From contig JBCNVA010000060.1 in assembly GCA_039630445.1 (NCBI GenBank), forward strand, positions 1 through 64,000: a stretch of 64,000 nucleotides of DNA, written 5' to 3'. The DNA comes from HRBIN15 sp039630445. Its GTDB lineage: Bacteria; Armatimonadota; Fimbriimonadia; Fimbriimonadales; GBS-DC. The position numbers and the translations under genes are program-made. Shown here one piece after another: positions 58,821 through 64,000 of this stretch. Each line of letters opens with the position of its first letter. The first letter of the stretch is position 1. The notes beneath the pieces are model-generated. The model made no database searches. It had not been told where the DNA came from and saw only the letters and a list, made by a program, of their open reading frames with translations.

Positions 58821-59975
58821 GTGCGGATGAAGGCGGTTCTAATCAATCGATTGATCATCCTTTTTGCTGGGATAGGGATGGTGATTGCAGGGCTGTTATG
58901 GATTTCGCATTCTACAGGCTACGCACTGCCCTGCACAGGCACGGGCTGCGATGAGGTGGCGCGTTCGCCCTATGCGCGCTTTCTGGGCATTCCGACGGCA
59001 GCCCACGGCTTTTTCTACTTCGGAGTGTTGCTGGTGCTGGCGCTCTCGCGATTACAGTATCCGGAGCAGTGGTTGCTCTATGCGCGAGGGCTTGCCGCGC
59101 TCAGTACGCTGGGCTTGCTCGCCTTCGCCTATCTGACCTATGTACAGCTCGTCGTGCTGGGACTGTACGCGAAGGGCAGTCCATGCTGGTGGTGCTTGGG
59201 CGCGGCTGGTTCGAACCTGCTGGTGTGGCTACTGTCGCTGGTGGGATTGCGCGCGCAGCCTGTAGAAGCAGTAGGTTGGGGGCGCGAGCTGCTCAAAGCC
59301 GTCATGATGACCCTGCTACTGATAGTGGCAGGCTTTGCCTTCGGTGCATGGCAGTGGATGCGCACCACCAAACCGACCGTGCAGGAGGTAGATGCCGAAA
59401 AACTGAAGCTGCTCTATGAGGAGGGGCAGGGTTGGCGAAGGGGCAACCCCAACGCTGCGCTGGTGATTGTGGAGTTCTCCGATTTCCAGTGCCCTGCCTG
59501 CCAGCAAGCCTATGATATTCTGGAGAATCAGTTCCTTTCAAAGCATGGGGACAAAGTGCTGTTCGTCTTTCGGCACTATCCGCTGGTGGAGCTGCACCCG
59601 ATGGCGTGGATTGCTGCCTCCGCAGTGGAGGAGGCAGGCGCACAGGGCAAGTTCTGGGAGATGTATCACGCGCTGTTCCGCAACCAGGAGCAGATGACGC
59701 CCCAAAACATCGAACTGGCAGCCAGGTCGCTGGGGCTAAATGTCCAAAAGATCCGTCTCGCGATGCAAAATAAAGATATCCACTTCAAAAAGATTTATCG
59801 CGACCTGAAGGAAGGCTCTATGCTGGGTGTCAGCTCCACGCCGACCTTTATCGTAGTGTTCAAGGGCAAGATGCGCCTGGCGCGCGGGCTAGGACCGCTC
59901 GTCGCCACGCTGAATGAGCCTGAAATCCAAGCCTATCTGGGTGAGAAGTTCGAGCCGAAGGTACAGGGCAACTAA
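58821..59975 (+). CDS. VKOR-DsbA fusion (disulfide bond formation)
   Basis: Protein of 384 aa that joins both halves of a disulfide-forming pathway. The N-terminal VKOR domain (about 8-150) has four or five membrane helices, the loop cysteine pair in LPCTGTGCDE and the quinone-side CWWC. After a final helix, a DsbA-like thioredoxin domain (about 200-384) carries active site CPAC in FSDFQCPACQQAY and cis-proline loop SSTPTF. The oxidase domain re-oxidises the thioredoxin domain through quinone. GTG 58821 is preferred: GGAGG is 6 nt upstream; ATG 58827 two codons later is the alternative. Confidence 0.94.
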   Translation: MRMKAVLINRLIILFAGIGMVIAGLLWISHSTGYALPCTGTGCDEVARSPYARFLGIPTAAHGFFYFGVLLVLALSRLQYPEQWLLYARGLAALSTLGLLAFAYLTYVQLVVLGLYAKGSPCWWCLGAAGSNLLVWLLSLVGLRAQPVEAVGWGRELLKAVMMTLLLIVAGFAFGAWQWMRTTKPTVQEVDAEKLKLLYEEGQGWRRGNPNAALVIVEFSDFQCPACQQAYDILENQFLSKHGDKVLFVFRHYPLVELHPMAWIAASAVEEAGAQGKFWEMYHALFRNQEQMTPQNIELAARSLGLNVQKIRLAMQNKDIHFKKIYRDLKEGSMLGVSSTPTFIVVFKGKMRLARGLGPLVATLNEPEIQAYLGEKFEPKVQGN

Positions 59976-60038
59976 GACGCACGGTGCCTCCATGCCCTTT
60001 GGTGGCTATTAGATGAGCCATCGCTTGGTGGACGAGAG

Positions 60039-61307
60039 ATGACCCGATACACCGCGCCGCGGGGCACGCAGGACATCCTGCCCGATACGAGCCACTTGTG
60101 GCAGTATGTAGAGAGCAAGTGGCGCGAAGTTTGCCATCTATACGGCTACCGCGAGATCCGCACGCCGATGTTCGAGGAGACGGAGCTTTTCATTCGCAGC
60201 ATCGGCGAGGTGACCGATATCGTTTCCAAAGAGATGTACACTTTCGAGGATCGGGCGGGGCGCAGCCTGACTCTGAAACCTGAGGGCACCGCCCCTGTGG
60301 TGCGTGCCTATCTGGAGCATGGGCTGCATGCCAGCGGCGGCGTCGTGCGCCTCTACTATATCACACCTATCTTTCGCTATGAGCGTCCGCAAAAAGGGCG
60401 TTATCGTCAGGCTCACCAGTTCGGGGCGGAGATTCTGGGCGCGGCGTCGCCGATAGCGGATGCCGAGCTGCTGGCGATGGTGCTGCACTTTTTCCGCGTG
60501 CTGGGCATTCCCGATGAGCGTATCGAGCTGCACCTGAACACGATTGGCTGTCCCAAATGCCGCCCCGCCTATCGCGATGCGGTGCAGGCGTTCGGGCGAG
60601 AGCATCTGGCAGCGCTCTGTCCTGCCTGTCAGGAACGCATCGAGCGCAACCCGCTGCGCGTACTGGATTGCAAAGTGCCCAGCTGTCAGGCGGTGATGGC
60701 GAGCGCGCCTGCAATTGACCCCTACCTATGCGAGGAGTGTCGTGCCCACTTTGAGGGGCTGCTGAGCCTGCTCAAGCAGCTGGATCTGCCCTATGTACGC
60801 GACCATCGGCTGGTGCGGGGCTTCGATTACTACACGCGCACCACTTTTGAGGTACTGGCACAGGGTCTGGGGGCGCAGAACGCGCTGTGCGGTGGCGGGC
60901 GCTACGACGGGCTGGTGGAGGAGTGTGGGGGACCGCCCACACCCGCGCTGGGCGTCGGCATCGGCATCGAGCGCACGCTGCTGGTGTTACAGGAGATGGA
61001 AGCACCACTCCCCGAACCGCCCAAACCGCTTGCCTTCATCATCGCAATTGGCGATGCAGCACGCCCAATCGCCCTCCAGATCGCCCAGCAGCTACGCGGG
61101 GCAGGCATCCCCACCGATATCGACTTAGAGGGGCGCAGTCCAAAAGCGCAGATGCGCCTCGCGGACCGCTTAGGTGCACGCTACGCGCTCCTCTTGGGCG
61201 AGGCGGAGCTGGCACAGGGCACCATCACCCTGCGTGATTTGCAAACTCGCGAACAGCGTACTGTGCCGCAAAGCGGCATCCTTACTGCCCTTCAAGCAAG
61301 CGACTAA
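60039..61307 (+). CDS. hisS: histidyl-tRNA synthetase
   Basis: Class II synthetase of 422 aa. The N-terminal TAPRGTQDILP and motif 1 region are followed by motif 2 (RLYYITPIFRYERPQKGRYRQ starts at about residue 104), the histidine-specific loops LVRGFDYYTRTTFEV and LCGGGRYDGLVEECGG, and motif 3 (ALGVGIGIERTLLVL). The anticodon-binding domain fills the last ~95 residues. The 3' end overlaps convergent kdsB by 4 bp. Confidence 0.97.
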   Translation: MTRYTAPRGTQDILPDTSHLWQYVESKWREVCHLYGYREIRTPMFEETELFIRSIGEVTDIVSKEMYTFEDRAGRSLTLKPEGTAPVVRAYLEHGLHASGGVVRLYYITPIFRYERPQKGRYRQAHQFGAEILGAASPIADAELLAMVLHFFRVLGIPDERIELHLNTIGCPKCRPAYRDAVQAFGREHLAALCPACQERIERNPLRVLDCKVPSCQAVMASAPAIDPYLCEECRAHFEGLLSLLKQLDLPYVRDHRLVRGFDYYTRTTFEVLAQGLGAQNALCGGGRYDGLVEECGGPPTPALGVGIGIERTLLVLQEMEAPLPEPPKPLAFIIAIGDAARPIALQIAQQLRGAGIPTDIDLEGRSPKAQMRLADRLGARYALLLGEAELAQGTITLRDLQTREQRTVPQSGILTALQASD

Positions 61308-62029
61308 CTTGCTTGCTCCAGTATCTGCCTGACGCGGGCGAGGTCCTCCTCTGTGTCGACGGCGATCGAGGCGTGTTCGAAGGGCACCATGCGGATGCGA
61401 TAGCCGTGTTCCAGCACGCGCAGCTGCTCCAGTGCTTCGGTACGCTCCAACGGGGTTGGCTCCCATTCGGCAAACTGCAGCAACAGCTCGCGCCGATAGA
61501 CATACAGCCCAATATGCTTATAGACAGGCTGCTCAGTCGCCTCACGCGGATAGGGAATGCGGGAACGGGAGAAGTAGAGGGCATTCCCTTGTTGATCCAG
61601 CACCACCTTCACCACGCTGGGCAGGTCATACTCGTGCGGTTGGGCGAGGCAATAGAGGCTGCTCATCATCACTACGGGGTCATCCAGCAGGGGCTGCACG
61701 GCGCGGTCAATACCTCGCGGGTCTAACAAGGGTTCATCGCCCTGAATGTTTACATAGATGGTGCCATCAGTGCGGCGAGCCACCTCAGCCAAGCGGTCAG
61801 TGCCGCTGCGATGCGCATGGCTGGTCAGCATCGCCTGCGCACCAAACGATTCGGCTGCCTGCATGATTTCTGCGTCGGGCGTCGCGATGTAGAGTTCATC
61901 CAGCGTCTTTGCCTGACGCGCTCGCTCCCAGACCCACTGGATCATCGGCTTGCCCGCAATCGGCAGCAGAGGTTTGCCCGGCAGGCGTGTCGCCGCCATC
62001 CGCGCGGGAATAACGCCGATCACTTTCAT
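61304..62029 (-). CDS. kdsB: CMP-Kdo synthetase
   Basis: 3-deoxy-manno-octulosonate cytidylyltransferase of 241 aa, activating Kdo for lipopolysaccharide. Nucleotide loop VIPARMAATRLPGKPL, TSHAHRSGTDRLAEVA and NIQGDEPLLDP are diagnostic. ATG 62029 follows GGAGG by 9 nt and overlaps the stop of the DUF1015 gene (ATGA). Its presence is the best evidence for a Gram-negative outer membrane. Confidence 0.96.
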   Translation of the reverse strand: MKVIGVIPARMAATRLPGKPLLPIAGKPMIQWVWERARQAKTLDELYIATPDAEIMQAAESFGAQAMLTSHAHRSGTDRLAEVARRTDGTIYVNIQGDEPLLDPRGIDRAVQPLLDDPVVMMSSLYCLAQPHEYDLPSVVKVVLDQQGNALYFSRSRIPYPREATEQPVYKHIGLYVYRRELLLQFAEWEPTPLERTEALEQLRVLEHGYRIRMVPFEHASIAVDTEEDLARVRQILEQAS

Positions 62030-63249
62030 TGCGCTATCCTCCACATAATCAGCCCCGAAAGCACCTTTGGGTAGAAGTAGGTCGATTTGTGGGGCATGCG
62101 CTCGCCACGCAGCGCCACTTGCTGGAGTGTTGACAGGCGAGGTGGATTGAGCAGAAAGGCAGCTGCCGCCTCACCTCGCTGAACGGCATCGACCGCTTCC
62201 TGCGCCGAGCGCGTGTAGCGCACCTCCACTGCACCATAGCCCAACATGGGCATCAGGCGTTCATGCAGCCACCAAGCATCGAGGCGCGCCAGCACTTCCG
62301 AGCCGTCAGCGTCCGCGCCCTCATGCCCTCGTGGGCGAATAAGCCATGCCCCATCGCGCCAGAGAAAGCCCACAGCCTCCCCCTCCGACGCCAGCACTTG
62401 ATCGAACAGGCTCTCTGACGATACGGGCTGTACCTCGAAGGCGGCATTAAGCCGTGCCTGCCACTCGTCGGGCGTATCAGGCGGCAGCGTTGCCAGCAGG
62501 CGGTGCGTGGGCAAAATGACCAGACCCGGGTCATCCAGCGGCACAAGCAAGATGGGCAGGAAGCGTTCGGGGGAGCCGTCGCTGCCGTACTGCTGCCCGA
62601 AGCGAAGCGCAGTCTCATAGCGGTGGTGTCCATCGGCAATCCAGACACGCACCTCACGAAATTCCCGCTCGATGCGACTAATTGCCACGGGGTTCGTCAG
62701 GCGTTCCAGCCGGTGCAGGTGCCCTTCAGGCAACTCATCGCCCTCCAGGTGGGCAATCGGCTCCCACAGCACACCTTCCAGTGCCTCGCGCAGAGCAGGA
62801 AGGGGTTCATATAGCCCGAAAATCGCCTCCAGATGGGTGCGTGTCGCCTCCAGCAGGCGGAACCGATCCTCCTTGACGCCCGGAAAGGTATGTTCGTGGG
62901 GCAGTACGACCCCGTGCTCGTAAGGCTCGGTATGCAGCAGCACGAAGTAGCCTGTGCGCGTGCGCGTTGCGCCTGTGAGCGGGTCAACGAATTGCTGAGT
63001 GTAGCGATAAATCGCTGGCTCTGGGTCAGGTTGCAGCACGCCATCCTGCAGCCAGTGGTCAAGGAGCTTGCTCGCACGCTGATAGCGTGCCTCGCCGTTC
63101 GCGGGCAGGGTCAGATGCACCACATTGAATGGGCTGAGGCTGGCAAGATGTGCCCGTTGCGCCGCATCAATCACATCATACGGCGGAGCGACCACCTCGG
63201 GGATCAGGCGCGCATATCGCAAGGCTCGAAACGCGCGTATCGTTGCCAT
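62026..63249 (-). CDS. DUF1015 family protein
   Basis: Protein of 407 aa of the DUF1015 family, cytosolic and of unknown activity. Conserved blocks include EVVAPPYDVID and IADGHHRYETALRF, the latter a likely active-site element. Genes of this family often sit near amino-acid or sugar-acid pathways. GGGAGG precedes ATG 63249, and the stop overlaps kdsB, so both are co-translated. Confidence 0.9.
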   Translation of the reverse strand: MATIRAFRALRYARLIPEVVAPPYDVIDAAQRAHLASLSPFNVVHLTLPANGEARYQRASKLLDHWLQDGVLQPDPEPAIYRYTQQFVDPLTGATRTRTGYFVLLHTEPYEHGVVLPHEHTFPGVKEDRFRLLEATRTHLEAIFGLYEPLPALREALEGVLWEPIAHLEGDELPEGHLHRLERLTNPVAISRIEREFREVRVWIADGHHRYETALRFGQQYGSDGSPERFLPILLVPLDDPGLVILPTHRLLATLPPDTPDEWQARLNAAFEVQPVSSESLFDQVLASEGEAVGFLWRDGAWLIRPRGHEGADADGSEVLARLDAWWLHERLMPMLGYGAVEVRYTRSAQEAVDAVQRGEAAAAFLLNPPRLSTLQQVALRGERMPHKSTYFYPKVLSGLIMWRIAQ

Positions 63250-63308
63250 AGCACTTCCCTCCCAGTGTTCGGCGTGGGGGTTCCACTTCGACCAGCCCGT
63301 CGGACATA

Positions 63309-63314
63309 AATATA
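63309..63314 (-). promoter_or_regulatory. -10 box of the DUF1015-kdsB operon
   Basis: TATATT preceded by GGGGG on the minus strand, about 60 nt before ATG 63249, with TTGGGC 16 nt further upstream as a weak -35. Confidence 0.5.
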
Positions 63315-63342
63315 CCCCCGATTGCTAACTGCCCAATCTCTG

Positions 63343-64000
63343 CTAATGCCACTCGCGCCAGGCTTTGTAGGCAATATACGGTAGGCGTAGCAGATAGTAG
63401 CCTGCAAACCCAACCATACCGCGCCACAGGGAGGGCTTCATCGGGCGCAGCGCCACGCGACGCAGCTCCCCAAAGCGGTAGGCGTGGTCCAGCGCGGCGT
63501 AGGTCGCCTCGATGCCTACCCACTCCACCCATTCTGCAATCTCGTCAGAGGCGGTATGCTGCAGCAGCCGTTCGGGTAAGGCGATCCACGGGCGCAACTC
63601 CCGATAAAGTTGCTGAAGCGCAGGGGTGTAGCCCTCGCGCGCCGCTTGCTCGCGCAACCATGCATAACGCTCTCGTTCGAGAGGGTAAGCTACAGGCAGA
63701 TTGGCGATCACCTCCACACACAGTAGCAACCAGCGCAACCGCTCCCAGTCCCAAATCGGGTCAAGGGCGCGGATCTCGATCGTGCCCAGCCGCCGCGCAA
63801 AAATCAGATCCTGAAAGCGATAGGTCGGATCTTCCTGCAGCGGACCAATTGCAAAGGAATGGGCAACCCGATAGGATTGCCCAAAATAGCGTCCGCCAGC
63901 ATATGGGCTACTTGCCGAAAGCAGGATGAGTAGTGGCAGGAAGTAGGCAAGGTTTGCGTAGACTCGCTCGCGCTCCGAATCGGGAACGGAGAGGTGAATA
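63343..64000 (-). CDS. GCS2-type carboxylate-amine ligase, 5' end outside window
   Basis: The frame is open from the stop at 63343 to the window edge, about 219 residues. Segments IHLSVPDSERERVYANLAYF, LLILLSASSPYAGGRYFG and RRLGTIEIRALDPIWDWERL match the C-terminal half of glutamate-cysteine ligase family 2 proteins (GshA/YbdK/EgtA type), with ATP-grasp-like carboxylate-amine ligase activity. A TTG inside the frame at 63738 is not the start. The N-terminal catalytic part lies beyond the window, so substrate cannot be assigned. It is followed 93 bp later by DUF1015 on the same strand. Confidence 0.8.
   Translation of the reverse strand, partial: IHLSVPDSERERVYANLAYFLPLLILLSASSPYAGGRYFGQSYRVAHSFAIGPLQEDPTYRFQDLIFARRLGTIEIRALDPIWDWERLRWLLLCVEVIANLPVAYPLERERYAWLREQAAREGYTPALQQLYRELRPWIALPERLLQHTASDEIAEWVEWVGIEATYAALDHAYRFGELRRVALRPMKPSLWRGMVGFAGYYLLRLPYIAYKAWREWH

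Overview
The window (64 kb, GC-rich, densely coded on both strands) is a chromosomal segment of a Gram-negative-type bacterium. Envelope genes (kdsB for Kdo, lnt, a Bam/Sec-type housekeeping set) point to an outer membrane with lipopolysaccharide and lipoproteins. RemA, a FliA/WhiG-type sigma factor, a dockerin-like secreted propeller, prepilin-like small proteins ending in a DG motif, a lipoprotein serpin and an actinobacterial/Thermus-type xylose isomerase together suggest Armatimonadota, possibly thermophilic. That placement is inference from gene style; no rRNA is present.

Layout. 0-3.8 kb: obg, a RibD-type reductase with a small partner, and a LysM-SH3-NlpC/P60 wall hydrolase. 3.9-6.9 kb: an exported TPR-CHAT protein carrying a 9-copy 21-bp coding minisatellite. 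7-15 kb: pyrimidine nucleoside phosphorylase, a palindromic repeat element, mgtE, rarA, an operon of small membrane protein - sigma factor - remA, and glgA with an unknown partner. 15-24 kb: membrane lipoprotein, slipin, GAF-PAS histidine kinase overlapping dut, pcrA, serpin, ffh. 24-32 kb: a REP-like cluster, a HerA/DUF87 ATPase with a divergent P-loop, and a leftward operon of dockerin propeller, triple-GAF protein, Fe-S RecB/Cas4-like nuclease and ABC exporter. 32-38.9 kb: ispH, an overlapping three-gene operon (membrane protein, zinc ribbon, GNAT), lnt, epimerase, trxA, prfB with its programmed +1 frameshift. 38.9-41.4 kb: a tandem duplication (prepilin-like gene plus PAP2 phosphatase) whose first copy is decaying. 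41.5-47 kb: secreted gluzincin, then rpmH-rnpA-yidD-yidC-jag. 46.8-54.5 kb: GH130, PflX-like radical SAM, pseudopilin-like protein, xylA, merR, and a large GT4-TPR-GT2-TPR glycosyltransferase. 54.5-64 kb: a multiheme cytochrome c gene broken by one in-frame TGA, YhhQ/VUT transporter, an orphan antitoxin with a toxin scar, a histidine phosphatase, a VKOR-DsbA fusion, hisS, kdsB, a DUF1015 gene and a partial GCS2-type ligase.

Two window-wide signals stand out. First, at least eleven genes start 5-9 nt after a GG-TAYAMT-like -10 box with no Shine-Dalgarno sequence, the signature of leaderless transcripts; other genes have a normal leader and ribosome site. Second, degenerate 7-nt and 8-nt tandem arrays (about GCGARTR and CGCYAYTT) sit immediately after stop codons at six places, twice forming the end of a coding sequence and flanking the tandem duplication. 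No CRISPR array, tRNA, rRNA, insertion sequence with transposase, or replication origin was recognised.
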